Shown here: piece by piece, positions 33,785 to 46,191 of the stretch | Position numbering within the stretch: the first letter of the stretch is position 1 | How the letters are laid out: the number at the start of each line of letters is the position of its first letter | Assembly: GCA_964019695.1 (NCBI GenBank) | Contig: OZ026518.1 | Coordinates: 74,889,912-74,953,911, forward strand | Length of the DNA: 64,000 bases | Direction: 5' to 3' | Source of the DNA: Loripinus fragilis | Lineage: Eukaryota; Mollusca; Bivalvia; Lucinida; Lucinidae | Translations under genes and position numbers: made by a program | Notes under the pieces: model-generated | Told to the model about the DNA's origin: nothing | What the model saw: only the letters and a program-made list of their open reading frames with translations | Databases searched by the model: none

Positions 33785-33975
33785 CCAGAGGGGTGGGGGG
33801 CAGGGGTTTGTTGATGACCTGAGAGATATTGGAGGGGGTGGACAGGGGGGACGGGGGTACGGGGATAGAGGGTGCGGAATCGGGGGTAGAGGGTGCGGAA
33901 TCGGGGGTAGAGGGGGCGGGAAGCGGGAGTAGAGGGGCGGGAAGGGGGGCAATTGTGGGCGGGGGTCTGGGAAAA
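33785..33975 (+). repeat. G-rich minisatellite, 21-bp units
   Basis: GGGGTAGAGGGTGCGGAAT units and relatives, with many GGG runs on the plus strand. The strand is able in principle to form G-quadruplexes. Proline-rich (minus) and glycine-rich (plus) frames are by-products. Confidence 0.8.
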
Positions 33976-34828
33976 TTGGAGGGCGAAATTGCTTTTTTTA
34001 CTAGAAAATTCATAAAAAATGATTCATAACAATACGCTTTAAGACCTTTAAGTCATATAAGGGCATAGAAGGACGCAGTTCACTTTCGAGTCTTGGTTTC
34101 GAGAGTAATTTCGGGCGTCTTAAAAGTAGCAAACTTGATCGATTGTTTCTGTCTCCGTATTGGATTGTGTCCCTTTGCTTCTCTTCGTTGGAATTTACAC
34201 ATTTGAACGGCGTTCAGCTGCCGTCGATAACTATTTTATTTATTTCGTCAGGGACGTACATATCTAGCTACCGCTTACGCAAAAATGCATTAGAGAACGT
34301 ATTAAACCGAAACTAGCGAATTATTATATGCCAGTTTTATTCCTGGTAATACGTCTACAAAGTGTGTGTAGAAAAGCAATTCTAATCTGCCTAAATCCAA
34401 TTGCGGCAGGTGTTTCCAATTGTGACATCATGTTTATGGTGGCATTACTTTCTTTGAAGGTTCGGCACCCAAAATCGAAGTAAAAAGAGGCCCTGATTTT
34501 TTTTAAAGATTTTATATTGTACACCACTACCTAGAGTGTGTTAGATCGTGGCGCGGACCGTGATGCCGCATTTTCATTTTGTGGCGTCTCATCAGCAGAA
34601 ATGGTGTCGTGCATTACTACTCTCATCCTTACGGCGTCTCATCTAGGTTATTCATCAGCATACGCTATTTTAAGTGCAGACTATTAATTTAAGGCAAGTG
34701 GCGTCCCTGTCCGCGCTAGAGAATGACTTTTGTAAAAAAAGAAAAAAAAAAGGTTCACCGATCTTATAAGGCTGACCTCCGTGGTTGCTAGTGTTTTGAT
34801 CTGTCAAAATATCGATGAATGGCGTATT
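33976..34828. other. Intronic stretch, moderately CpG-rich near 34100-34620
   Basis: GGCGTCTCATC occurs twice (34583, 34633). No exon or known element is recognised. Confidence 0.35.
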
Positions 34829-34832
34829 TTAA

Positions 34833-35197
34833 AGAGACTAAGTCTGCAACTATGAACATTTTTCGAAAAATTTTCTTTTCTAAAAATGGTGTTTGTTAAA
34901 GTCGAATTAAGTCATGTTTTCTCAATAAATCTGACCATAGCTGAAAACTGCATGGAAAAGTGAATTATCTTATAAAAACAGGTGTTTTTTCTCTTGTTGG
35001 TAATTATTTGCGTCCCTCCAATAAATATAGACTATTAATTTTTAACATAAGTGCTGTTGTTTTGATACTGATAATTTGTTAAGATTTACGAAATTGGTTA
35101 AATGTATACCTGAATTTTAGTTTTTTTTACTGTGTTCTTGAAAAATAGAAACATTATTTCTAAAATTAAAAGATCAAAAGTTACAGACTATGCAGCT
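34833..35197. mobile_element. TTAA-flanked MITE, copy 2
   Basis: Same orientation as copy 1 and colinear throughout. Flanks are TTAA at 34829-34832 and 35198-35201. The left terminus is diverged (AGAGACTAAGTCTGCAAC). Confidence 0.75.
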
Positions 35198-35205
35198 TTA
35201 AAGTG

Positions 35206-35654
35206 ACATTCACAAGAATCAAGTATTGAGATTCGTGCTCAAAAGAGTTAAGCCTACACCCTACAATGTTCATACTAGAATCTATTTTCCACAAATGTGA
35301 AAGAGTTTTATGAAGGTTTCTTAGAGCATATATCTCGCCAACTCAAAATCATGCATATGAACCCTTCCTTGTCTCCCTTATAGTTCTTCTAAAACAAACT
35401 TTTTACAAGAATAGTAAGTGAGTATGATCAGAAAATACCACAATCACAAACTGCAGACAAACCCATGGCACTGCGAGGCAGAGCCACACAACAATCACGA
35501 GACACCAGGAAGGCAAACTAAGCAAAGCTGCAAAACTAGAATGGACATAAAGTAACGTACAACAAAACATAGAACAATTACAGAATCCCACGATTGGAGT
35601 AACAATGAGCAATAAATCAACACCAGCAGAATATCCTAATACTTATACACTTTT
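35206..35654. other. Intronic stretch, nothing recognised
   Basis: Unique-looking AT-rich sequence without coding or repeat signals that I can support. Confidence 0.4.
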
Positions 35655-35850
35655 GTAGTCTGCTGATAACCTTTGCAAACAGTTTGGACCCAGATGGGCT
35701 TCTATCAGCCCTGATCTTGATTCTGCCAGCCCTGGTATTGACCAAACACTTTTGACACACTGATGGCGCCAGGTATTCCTGATTTTTATTTTTTGCGAAC
35801 AAGTAAGCTTTGAAAACAAATCAGCATACCAAGTATGCAAAAAGAGTTAA
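35655..35850. mobile_element. MITE of the GTTTGGACCCAGATC family
   Basis: GTCTGCTGATAACCTTTGCA, AACAGTTTGGACCCAGATGG, then ACACTTTTGACACACTGATG and GCAAAAAGAGTTAATC. Diverged relatives are at 32389, 37748-37925, 47246-47345 and 48995-49090. Confidence 0.5.
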
Positions 35851-36310
35851 TCGACACACAATTTTAAGAGCAGCGCAAAGCATGTGTACCTGTATTTATG
35901 ATTTTAGAAGTAAGGCCAAAAATTAAAAAAATCAATATTGTTTTTGCCGTTACCTCTTCAATATCTTCAATATGTTAAGAGGTCGATAGGTTCGCAAACT
36001 TTTTTTATAAACTTTTTGTATGAAAAAAGTAAAACAATAATTCTTTAAAAAGTCTAGAAAATAGACCTTAATATCACAAAAAGGCTCAAAATTGAGTAGG
36101 CGCCAAAAGTGACCATAAACAAGAGGTTTTTGTTTTGCCTAGTATAAATAATGTTTCCTTTGCTGGTTCTAGAAAAGACATTGATGCGGAGATAGTCTGG
36201 TTCTTTGCCTACTGAGTAATTGTGCGTGAAAATATGACAGCTGAGTCTATGGTGAAACATTCTTAGTTCTTCACTTACATATATACGCTTTAGTTCTTGA
36301 TTAAGAACAA
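35851..36310. other. Intronic stretch, nothing recognised
   Basis: AT-rich; no coding or repeat signal found. Confidence 0.4.
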
Positions 36311-36314
36311 AATT

Positions 36315-36432
36315 TTATCAGGGGGAGGGAAAAATCTGATAGGGGGAGGGAAGTGGGGGAGAAGGGGGAGGGAAGTGGGGGAGAAGGGGGAGGGAAGTGG
36401 GGGTAAAGGGGGAGGGAACTGGGAATGGGGTA
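36315..36432 (+). repeat. G-rich minisatellite, ~22-bp units
   Basis: GGGGGAGGGAAGTGGGGGAG units repeat about four times. G-quadruplex potential on the plus strand, which is the template strand for the ELAV gene. Confidence 0.85.
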
Positions 36433-36555
36433 CCCCCCTGTCCACCCCCTCATATTGTGAACAGTCAGTGTAGATCCAGATGAGATGCTGTGAACAGATG
36501 CTGCATTTGCAGCATCTCATTAGGATCTTCACTTTTTTCTCAAAAGTACCAGTAT

Positions 36556-36782
36556 CATGCGCGGATCCAGAAAGTTTTTCACAGGGGGTCCAACTCTGAC
36601 GTTTTTTTTAGCTGATGAGGGGAGGACCTGACAGAGGATCCACTTAAAGCGGGCCATCATTGGCCTACCAGCAAAACACCATTTAAATGGCATTTAGCTG
36701 ACGTGCCGATGATGGCCCAACATTGAAGGCTGGCTTGAAAGCTTTGTGATTTTCAGGGGATCCGGACCAGTAATGTCTAAGG
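36556..36782. mobile_element. GGATCC-ended MITE, copy c (truncated)
   Basis: Starts CATGCGCGGATCCAG, then AGGGGGTCCAACTCTGAC, and stops after GGGGATCCGGACCAG. The terminal GGATCCGC on the right is missing. Confidence 0.65.
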
Positions 36783-39094
36783 TAAACATCAAGACTTATA
36801 TCGAAAAGCATTTCCGGAAATTGACATAAAAAATAACAATTTTACTGAATTTAAGGTCCATCTCATTCATAGGAAACAAGACCCTCTTCTTCATTACACA
36901 GTTATGATTTTATGCTATGAAGGAGATGTATTGGTGGGCATCAGTCATTATACAGACTACTAGAAAGCTTAACTCCAGTGCTTGACAAAAACATTCCATC
37001 AGCAAAACCCCGACATCTTTTGCTTTGATATACAGCTGCAGACAGCTTACAATTAGAAATCCAGATTCAACAGCAAATCAAACGGCTTATTAGAGTTCCA
37101 TATGAAACAGATCACACAGAAAAGAATCATTAGCTTGCATAGATAATCATTCCTATTGGTTCTCAGGAAATTGAAGGCTCTTCATCGGACTGCTCAAACC
37201 GTGCATTAAGTATGCATCCCCTTATTTTACTACAATACATATTTCTACACAGACAACTGCCTATGCTCGATTTGCATTTTTCGGAGCAGGAGTGCTAAGG
37301 CTTTTAGAGGATGTGTACAAAGATTACTTTAAGTGCACACATTCAATCATCCATGGCAAAATATGATGATGCAGAAAATGATTACACCCACTGGAGCCCT
37401 TTTTTTCTTAGATTATCTTTAGAAGCCTGCTGTGGAAATAACCAAATGGTTTTATATTGAAGCTGGATTATAAGGAAATGTACTTTATCAGAGTTCCACA
37501 CACAGTTACCATAATGCCCCCTGGTAAGCTTCACCGGGTGATCGGGTAAAAGAGACCTTTCTAAAACACACTGTGGTACTCAGCTAAATGAGATGGTTCT
37601 TTTGAGTACCAAAACATGTGTAGATTGATGACATGTGTAGATTGATGGATAAGAAAATTATCACAATTATAATTTCAAAAAGCTTGAACATTTTTGCTTA
37701 TTATCTGGACCTATGGCTGTTTTCATATCTTCAAGGTTTTATGACTGCTCTTTCCTTGCTATTGTTAACTTAGGTGGACTGCTGATCAGGACCGATAGAA
37801 TGCCGGTCCGGATGATGGACTCAAACTGTTTGACACTCTGATAGTGTTCCTGTAAGAATTTTTTGAAAAAGAAAAGTCAGTAGATAACAAAAAAGTGAAA
37901 AATTACCCAGCATGCAAAGAGTTAATCCATTATTACCATCTGAACTACTCTTGCCTAAAACTAATCTGTTGTTTTGATCATAATCATTCAAGGGAAGAGA
38001 AACTATGGAACTGATGTCAGAAAATCAGTTTTTTTTACATCACTACCGCAGCCTTAGATAACAGTACAGGAGTACAGCAGATGTTCTAAAATTTTGAACC
38101 CAAGTTGCCAGCCAAAAAGTACCATTATTTAATTTGAGTAAATTTAAGAAAGAGAAAAGTGTTCTTAATTTTATACCATTCAATTGAGAGATTTATCTCC
38201 CTTGATCCACCATGTTGAAGACACCAAACAAGGTTTTGTTCACACTTTAAATCATCAGTGATTACACAGTGATAAAAAGAGTCTGAGATTTGGAACGGAA
38301 GGCCCTTATAAATTGAACAATTAAGGCTTCATCTTAGTTAACTGAATGATAAAGAAAAAAAAAATATGCTCAAAGTACATTAAGAATCATTGGGTGTCTC
38401 CAGCAAGAAAGATAACTCTAGGTGTATGTCATCTAACTACAGGTATGTCCCAATCCGAACAACTCTTGCCTCAAATTACAGTGCATTTCCTTTTATAATA
38501 TACTATGGAATAAACCGTGTTATAAGTGAATCATTATATAAAGGGACAATTTTGGAATTATAAGAAAATTACCATGAATGGTCATTTTACTAGTATCATA
38601 TATTTCACTTAATGCTATAGTTATCCTAAAAAGACCCAATGTATGGCATCTCCCTACATTGACTGGAGGAACATTCCCATGACTATTTTGGTATTTTGCT
38701 CATCACCCTGTCTAAGATTTGCAACTCTATGATTAGTGGAGAACTCCATTTTGAAAAATGAGATTTGTAAACTAGGATGGATTGGTCGGGATCAACTGGA
38801 AAATTCAGCCATTAAAGACAAACTTCAACAAAATAATAAGCTTCAAGAAGAAATTTACAAATCATTTAATGAGTAATTAATTACTGCAGCACTGTACAGA
38901 AAAAGGATCAAAATATATCAAGGCTTAATACTGGCAACAATATCCATAAAACAAAGAGTGCAAATTCAAAGAAGGCACAGGGGCTGGGGGACATACTGTA
39001 ATCCTGGTATTTTCTTCTTATGGCATAAGCTCTAATTAGCTTAATCTGGGCCTAACCCCAAAAATGTATACCATGATGTCAGCACTATGCCATC
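36783..39094. other. Intronic stretch with scattered MITE pieces
   Basis: 37570-37676 is a damaged GTACTCAAAAGAAC MITE (copy 8) in which ACATGTGTAGATTGATG is duplicated. 37748-37925 is a GTTTGGACC-family piece ending GCAAAGAGTTAATCC. 38500-38605 resembles 33040-33120. No exon is seen. Confidence 0.45.
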
Positions 39095-40280
39095 AGGCCC
39101 TCTTCTATACCACAGTCCAAGCTGCCAGGATATCAGGCTCTTCACTGCCACAAGCCATGTTGCAAATACAGCAGGCCCTCCTCTACCAAAAAGCATGCTG
39201 CTACCATAAGCTAGACTACCAACACATTAGGCACTCTTCAACCACAGGCCAAACTGCCAGCACGAACAGCAGGCCCTTCTCTACCACAAGCCATGCTGCA
39301 AATACAGCAGGCCTTTCTCTAACAGTCCAAACTGCCAGCATATCATGCTCTTCACTACCACAAGCCATGCTACAAACACAGCAGGCCTTCCTTTACTAAG
39401 AAGCTGCTGCTAGCAGTCCTCTTCTCTACAACAAGACTATCAACACATTGGTTCGGCACTCCTCTACCACAGGCCAAGCTGCCAGCACGAAAAGCTGTTC
39501 CTCCTCCACCAGAGGCCATGTTGCCTGCACAGAGGGCCCTCCTCACAAGGCCATGCTGCTAGCAAACCAGGCCCTCTGTCACAAGTCATGCTGCAAGCAT
39601 AGCAGGACGAGTCCTCTCCCAAAGGCCATGCTGTAAGCACAGAGGGCCCTTCTCTACCAAAAGCCACTTTGCTAGACCAACAGACAGTTGAAGCCCTCTA
39701 CCACAAAGAATGTTGCCAACAAACCAGGCTCTCCTTTACCACACACCATACAAATGTACTGCAAGCACAGCAGGCTCTTTGCTATCAAAAGCCATGCTGT
39801 CAGCATAGCAGAGTCTGATTCTCTACCATAGGCCAATCTGCCAGCAAAGCAGACCCTCCAAAGTGGCACATGGTGTGCTGGCAGCATAGAAGGCAGTCCT
39901 ATACCACAAGGCATGTTGTCAGCACAACTGGCCATCCTCTACCACCAGCCATGCTGCTACCACTGCAGGGCCTCATTTATCACATACATTGCTGCCAAGA
40001 CTCCTCTACCGCCAAAGGCCATGCTGCAAACACAACAGAAACATATCTTCCTCAGCACAGGAGACATGCTGCCAACATTTTTTACATAGAAGGCATCTCT
40101 ATATCACAAGTCATGCTGTCAGCAGAGTTGGCTCTCCTCTACCACATGCCATTGCTGCCAGCACAGCAGGCCTTCCTCTACCTTGAGCCATATATCCAGC
40201 ATAACCATCCTTCCCCTACTGCAAGCCATGCTTCCAGCACAGCAGGCCCTGACCTCTACCACAAGTGTTGCTCAGGGTTT
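39095..40280 (+). repeat. 38-bp degenerate minisatellite (CAGCAGGCC / CCACAAGCCATGCTG)
   Basis: Units such as CAGGCCCTTCTCTACCACAA plus GCCATGCTGCAAATACAG repeat at about 38-39 bases for 1.2 kb with substitutions and deletions. Long stretches stay open in several frames on both strands, including a 165-codon plus-strand frame from 39870. Because frames are open on both strands and units vary in length by non-multiples of three, I read this as a minisatellite and not a protein. Confidence 0.75.
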
Positions 40281-40408
40281 TCCCTCACTTTTGTATTTCA
40301 GGAGTCCTTGGGACTCCCATCTGTTGAATTTGAGAGTCCTTGGACAAATTTCAAGGGTCCCATGTGAAAATGCATAGTGAGTGGCATTCAAAGGGGATGG
40401 CAACCCTG
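40273..40408. mobile_element. CAGGGTT-ended MITE, second copy
   Basis: CAGGGTTTTCCCTCACTTTT at the left and GGGATGGCAACCCTG at the right. Compare 571-709. Confidence 0.5.
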
Positions 40409-42104
40409 ATGATTACTAGATTTTATATGAAAGATATTAATAAACCATGAATTTTAATACCAGTTTCATCTAAATCGGTTGAAAAATGTGGAAGTTGTGG
40501 GCGTTTGAATATTTGCAAATGGACTGTAATGGAAGCGGCCATATTGTAGACACTTCCTGCCAGCAGAGGAAGCCCTCCTTTACTACAAGCCAAAACAGCA
40601 TTAGGATGACCATACAGTCATTATACAACTAGGTACACTAGATTTACTATGATGTTATTCAGTTTCCAAATTACAGTATACTTAATAATTTTCATTTTAA
40701 AGGTATAAAACTCCAGAGACTCTAGCATGCACAGAAGGCCGAAGAAGTGTGACAAACAGATTGAAAATAAAAAATAAGCCAAAAGCAATAACATTTTTTT
40801 ATTGAGTCATCTGGTAAAATCAATATACTTTAATTGGTACACAATAATCAATTGCATGAAGAGAGCTAAAGAGAATAAAAACATAAATGAAAACTAAATT
40901 GTCAACACAAGATAAAGTCGAAGTGACAAAAACAAGATAACACAGACAACAAAATATACCTTTGAATAATTCAGTAAGTTCTGAAAATAAGGAAAAATCT
41001 TTTATTATATTCTGTCAGCATAAACTAAAAGGCTCTGACAAAAGGCGATTTCATTTAATTTTTGAATAACAAAACCATACATAGATGTCTTTGAGTATGG
41101 TAACCAAACCAAATAAAGTTGATTCGTTTGAGTAAGTTGAGGATTGGTTCTTTTCTCCTTACACTACAATTTTCCAATTTTTGAGTCATATGATCTTTTG
41201 TTTTTGTATTCCTTTAAAACTTATTATTCAGTATTCTTTCTGCTATTTCGTTAAAAAAAAAGAGAAATATTCTTAAATTTTTAGGCTTAATTATTCTCTA
41301 ATTAATCGATTTTTTGCTCTTTATTTTCTAATCATTATAAAATAATTAGGCCATTATCTCTGAACATTAAACCCCATGATCTAGACCCCCTTCCATGGCT
41401 CTTCTGACAGTCGGAGCCCCAAATAGACAAAATATGGTAGGGAATAATATTCAATTCTTTTCATAACAGATCGAGAAAACAAATTATTTCATAACAAAGG
41501 AACACAACAGCTGTCTTCCCTTCACAGTTGCTGAAGTATTGATATAAAATCCTGGTAAATGTCGATCCCCAACGGTACATATACTTCCACTCTTATATGC
41601 AGAAGAATGAAATGTGTTAAGTTTTTAGTTTCCGCTCTCCTCACCCACCTATTTATTAATCGGTAATTATCTGAACAATTTTATTCATGATTTTGATTTT
41701 TTGGTGTTGCTAAACATGTGTATATTATATATTCATATGATCCGAATTTATACTTGGAAAATGTACATGTAAACGTTTAGCATTAAAACTAGAATTGTTC
41801 TTGAAACCAACTTAAATACCTCCTGCATCATTGGCGTAGCTCCCATTATGCACATGTGTAATAAAAAAAGTGTCTCTCAATGTGGTAAAAGTGATTTTCC
41901 ATACCTTAAGGAACTGCAAACTGGGAGCAAATTCTTTCCTTTAAGAGAAGTTCCCATTTTGAAAAGGGACATAATTGTAGAGAATCATTGCTTGATACAG
42001 TTCTCCCTTTGATGTGCGTACATTTTCAGCGTTCTGGCTTATCCATTGTGCATATTGCCAAAAGTGACACTGGCTACTGCAGTAACACAAATGCAGATCT
42101 GATG
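40409..42104. other. AT-rich intronic stretch, nothing recognised
   Basis: No exon, RNA gene or repeat that I can support. CAGCAGAGGAAGCCCTCC near 40562 is a stray minisatellite unit. Confidence 0.4.
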
Positions 42105-42520
42105 ATGAACTTGGAATTGGTCCCTGTGACCTTGGAAACACTAACCTTGTCCACGTATGCATCTTTTTTGCGACAAATTTTATGATGGAATCTTGTGCCC
42201 AAATCCAGTAAAGGTATAAGGAAGTTATGCACCAGATACAAATTCTTCATTTGATCATACCTTGTGACCTTGGACTTGAACAGACAGATCTGGGTCATAT
42301 AGGGTACACATGGCCTTGTTATGGTGGACATTAGTGCCAGGCCAAAGGATATGTGTGGTAATAAATTTCCCATTTGACCATAGACTATGACCATGACCTT
42401 TGACATACCGACCTGTACTATATACATGACACACTGTCTTGTTATGGTTAATACTTGTGCCAAGTCTTATGAAAATCAAGCAATAGATGCTCGGCAATGT
42501 GGTTGCAAATGACTGGTGCA
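42105..42520. repeat. ~130-bp tandem repeat, about three units
   Basis: TGTGACCTTGGACTTGAAC, ATGACCTTTGACATACC and TGGCCTTGTTATGGTGGACA-like segments recur at about 128-base spacing. Overlapping minus-strand frames here follow the repeat. Confidence 0.55.
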
Positions 42521-43912
42521 TTATCATTATAGTTAAACTCTGTATTAATGCATCATGCGTGGAAGAATGGCAGAGATATACGGTAAATCTTGTATTAGTT
42601 CGTACACTCGAATAGTTCGTACACCATAAATTATTCATGACCGGTCAGCTCAAAATGTCATGTATTAGTTCGTACAGTGGTCCTTTTTCCTATTTGTAAT
42701 TTTTAATAGTTCGTACACAACGTTTTTTCCGTTCATTTGGTCAATCAGTGTGTCTGTCTACGATGCTTTCGTTTTTCGTCGAGCACGTCAGTTAACAAAC
42801 ATATACGCGGGACAGGAGCGTTTCGCCTGTCAGTGCGATCGTCAGTGTCGCTTGTGCGCGTGCATCCAGCATTGATGCATGCCAAACTTTTATTCAATGA
42901 TAAATGCTAGGTTCAATGAACGTCGGACTGATGCAAATCGCGGAGATATTTTGTCCAGTCATGACAAAAACAAATACATGTACACAACCACGCGCGCGTG
43001 CACACAGTGTCCTACGTGTCTGTGATCATTGAGCCTTTCTGGTCTTTCTGTGTCATAAATATGCCCAAGCGTCTTTTTTTCTTCTTTTTTGAATCACTGG
43101 ATCCGAGCATGATGAAACCATATCGGCTGGTGTTTATCACAAATGTTATCAGCGAAGGCTCAGGGGAGCCTGTGCTTTTGTGCAATCTCGTCGGGTAACT
43201 CAAAGTTTTGGAGTTGATGAAGAATCTAGACACCTACGTACTCCCACTAATTAGCTGTGCTTTAAATGTGCGTGCATCAATTTCATTTCTAAGTTTCACC
43301 AAAACGCGCACGCAATAAGCGCAATAAAATAACTATATACATTGTATATCCGATGGAACTTTTTATTAAACAAAGACGACACTGATGAGCCTAGCGCGTC
43401 CTCATGAAATTGTATTATGGGTCTTACACATTAAATGATTCCTGTGGATCATCAGACGTACGCACAGACGCACAAACCAAGATGAAAAGTGATTTAAGCA
43501 TGCTTCTGCATCATGCTTTACATTGAGCTGTCTATGAAACGAGCCAGTTCATGAGATTATGGTACCTCTCGCACATGCAACCAGCGAAGGCTCAGACGAG
43601 CCTGCACATCCGCACAGTCTTGCCAGGGGCATAAATACTCACATACAAGGAATGTAGATGAAGGTGCATGTCTAAAGTTAGGCTTACCGCAACAATTGCT
43701 TGCTTTCAGATAAGAAAAAAAATGGTTGAAAAAGCCTCTCGTTTACCGTCCGTGTATCTTAGCTTCTTTTACCCAATTCCGCGAGAAACTTATTTGTATG
43801 CAAACAACAAAGGCGCAGATCAGCCAGCGCACCTGCGCAGTTCTACCAATTATCTCTAGAAAGTATGATAGCTAAACCTGCTACATGCAAAAAAAAAAAT
43901 TCCTGTCAGACA

Positions 43913-44065
43913 TGCGTGCGCGGATCCAGACAATTCCAACGGAGGGGGGGGGGTCGAATTGCTTCTCGAGGGAGGTTCGTACCAGTTTTTATTCTAGGAA
44001 ACAAATGGCAACTTATGATTTTCATGGGGAGGTCCGGACCCCCTGCCCCCTCTGTCTCCGCCCAT
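43913..44065. mobile_element. GGATCC-ended MITE, copy d (truncated)
   Basis: TGCGTGCGCGGATCCAG to GGTCCGGACCCCCTGCCC. The right GGATCC is replaced by TCTCCGCCC. Confidence 0.6.
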
Positions 44066-44342
44066 ATCAGAGTTTCAAACAGTTTGAATTCGCATTTTAT
44101 TTATTTATTTTTTTTTTTTTGCTGGGCCTGGTCAATTCACAAAACGTCTGCTAATTATATCAGCTGACACCACGGGCAAAGACAGCATGATCTATTTAAG
44201 ATCAAAGAGACCGCGCACATCAAATTCCGGCCACGTGTTGTTTTAAAGTTTGGGGTCGCACATGATGATGGCCTTGCCGCAAGAAAATGTACATCACACA
44301 TTAAACAGTGGCCCAGGCGTTATGAACAAGTCGAACAGGGTT

Positions 44343-44614
44343 CATGCGCGGATCCAGGAATTTTTGTCAGGCGGGGGGGGGGGGGGGGGGGGGGGGGTCG
44401 AGGCCCGACAGCCAGAAAACAGTCTGGACAATATTTTTTTTTAGTCATCAACTTATTTACAGGTTACAGAGGGGATCCAATGGTTTTATTACAGAGGGGA
44501 GGAGGGGGTCCAACTTCTTCCAGGGGGTGGGGGTGTCCAAAGAAACCGATATAACTTGTGATTTCCCAGGGAGGGGGGGTCCGGACCCCCTAACCCCCCT
44601 CTGGATCCGCACGT
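44343..44614. mobile_element. GGATCC-ended MITE, copy e
   Basis: CATGCGCGGATCCAGGAATT, a run of more than twenty G, TTCCAGGGGGTGGGGGTGTC, GGTCCGGACCCCCTAACC and CTGGATCCGCACGTG. Confidence 0.75.
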
Positions 44615-44739
44615 GGGGTCGCCTGACGCCACTGTTTGCTTACAGAATCATGGTCTATCAAAATTTAAATAAAACTGAAAAATACCACCCAAAGACGACT
44701 AAATGGAAAAAAAGCTATCTCCTGCTGGTCGAGATAGCA

Positions 44740-45022
44740 AGTGCGGATCCAGAGGGGGTTAGGGGGTCCGGACCCCCTGGAAAATCACAAGTTATATGGG
44801 TTTCTATAGGGTATAAGCAATTGGACCCCCCCCCCCCTGGAAAAAGTTGGACCCCCCACCCTGGAAAATGTTGGACCCCTCTGGAACCTTGAAAAATGAT
44901 AGCTTTCTTCGAAATTAACCCTTTGACTTCAGTAAAATAAGCCGAGGACTAAAAAAAACAACGTTGTCAGGGCTTTTTTTGTCAGATTGACCCCCCTGAC
45001 GAAAATCCTGGATCCGCGCATG
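44740..45022. mobile_element. GGATCC-ended MITE, copy f
   Basis: AGTGCGGATCCAGAGGGGG, GGTCCGGACCCCCTGGAAAA, TTGTCAGATTGACCCCCCTG and CTGGATCCGCGCATG. Nearly colinear with copies g (53.7 kb) and h (61.9 kb), in the opposite orientation to e. Confidence 0.75.
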
Positions 45023-46191
45023 GAAAGCAAGGTGTACACGGGATAGCATGGTGTTCAAATAGCAGTGCAAAGACAAGCACGTGCATCCAATCCTGTTTCT
45101 GGCTGTAAATGAGTCAGTCAGCCTCAAATCACGAAAGACAGATTTTCTCATGTAATGGCTTTTCCATGGTCAAGCGACCGAAGATGACAAAGTACGCATT
45201 GATTGCCATTATCATAATCTTAGAATGCTAACAGCCTTACACCGAGCTAAAACACGTTAGGGGGTGTGCGAACAAGCTGAGCATGTTATGTCGCCACACG
45301 GAATACGACGTATGATGAAGACTCGAACCAACCAACCTATGCAGAAATATAGGTGTTCATACAAAGCCTTTAAATGGAGTAAGCATTCGCAAAAACGTAA
45401 GTTGTGGGTCTTTTTACAATATGCAGGCAGAGAAATGTACTACTCTGATTAATGAGAGTTCTGCGGACCAGTTGTTCATATTTAATATTTAGAAGTCGCC
45501 ATTTTCATTTTCAGTTTTCATTCCAAATCAATGAGTATACGCGTACGTCTAACCCGTAAGACTGAATGTACGTACATGTATTGTCTTGTCTACTTGTCTG
45601 CTGCATTTTCGAGGGTTCTAAGAAAATAAGAATCTATATCATGACCAAAAACGAAAGCTGCGATATACATTGTTCTGTTACATTGTAGAGCTAGCCGTCG
45701 GTAGTGAACAGAAGTTGTATTTTTGTTATGATTCCTCAGACCCAGTGGGTCCGAGTATGATTCCAATCAAGACAATCATCATAGAACAAGTCCGACGTGA
45801 CATCTCTTCCGTAAAGCAGGCCTGTGTAAAGTTGGCCTGAAACCGGGTGATATCGCCAGGTATATCGCACATTGCATGTGAGTCGGTTGAAACGGCAATC
45901 CGGACTTTTATGTTTGGTTGTTTATTTTCAATCTTTCACCATGCTATTAAGAATGTTAGTTTAATTGAAAATACTGATCAGACATTCGGCCTGTATTTAG
46001 GCTAAAAGGATAAACAGAAATTCCACCCTCTTTGGCAATTTTCGCATGTTTTTGGTCCCGTTTTTCGATCTTCAGATTTTCATTTTATTAGTTCGTACAG
46101 TCCCATTTCTCAGAAAAATAATTTTTATTAGTTCGTACACAGCGAAAAATAATTATTTTTTACTGTACGAACTAATACAAGATTTACCGTA

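Larger units (their letters stand above)
42581..46189. mobile_element. 3.6 kb TA-flanked TIR element with TTAGTTCGTACA boxes
   Basis: A 26-bp perfect TIR, CGGTAAATCTTGTATTAGTT then CGTACA, starts at 42581. Its exact complement ends at 46189. TA flanks both sides, the Tc1/mariner/pogo target. Additional TAGTTCGTACA boxes lie just inside both ends (about 42614, 42665, 42707 and 46089, 46131). The central 3 kb contains no recognised transposase and has been invaded by three GGATCC-ended MITEs. Inferred non-autonomous or decayed pogo-like element. The perfect TIRs argue for fairly recent activity; nested insertions argue that it is not brand new. Confidence 0.7.

Noticed and set aside
33747..34029. 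Proline-rich and glycine-rich ORFs on opposite strands
   Set aside because: Both are translations of one G-rich minisatellite.
42074..42638. Two overlapping minus-strand ORFs of about 130 codons
   Set aside because: They overlay a 130-bp tandem repeat; internal peptide repetition matches the DNA period.
43380..43420. CTGATGAG followed by a short stem, reminiscent of a hammerhead ribozyme
   Set aside because: The conserved CGAAA after stem II is missing (CATGAAA instead), and I could not find the matching stem III or a GUC cleavage site.
44344..44892. 182-codon plus-strand ORF
   Set aside because: It runs through two GGATCC-ended MITEs and a long G tract; composition is dictated by those repeats.
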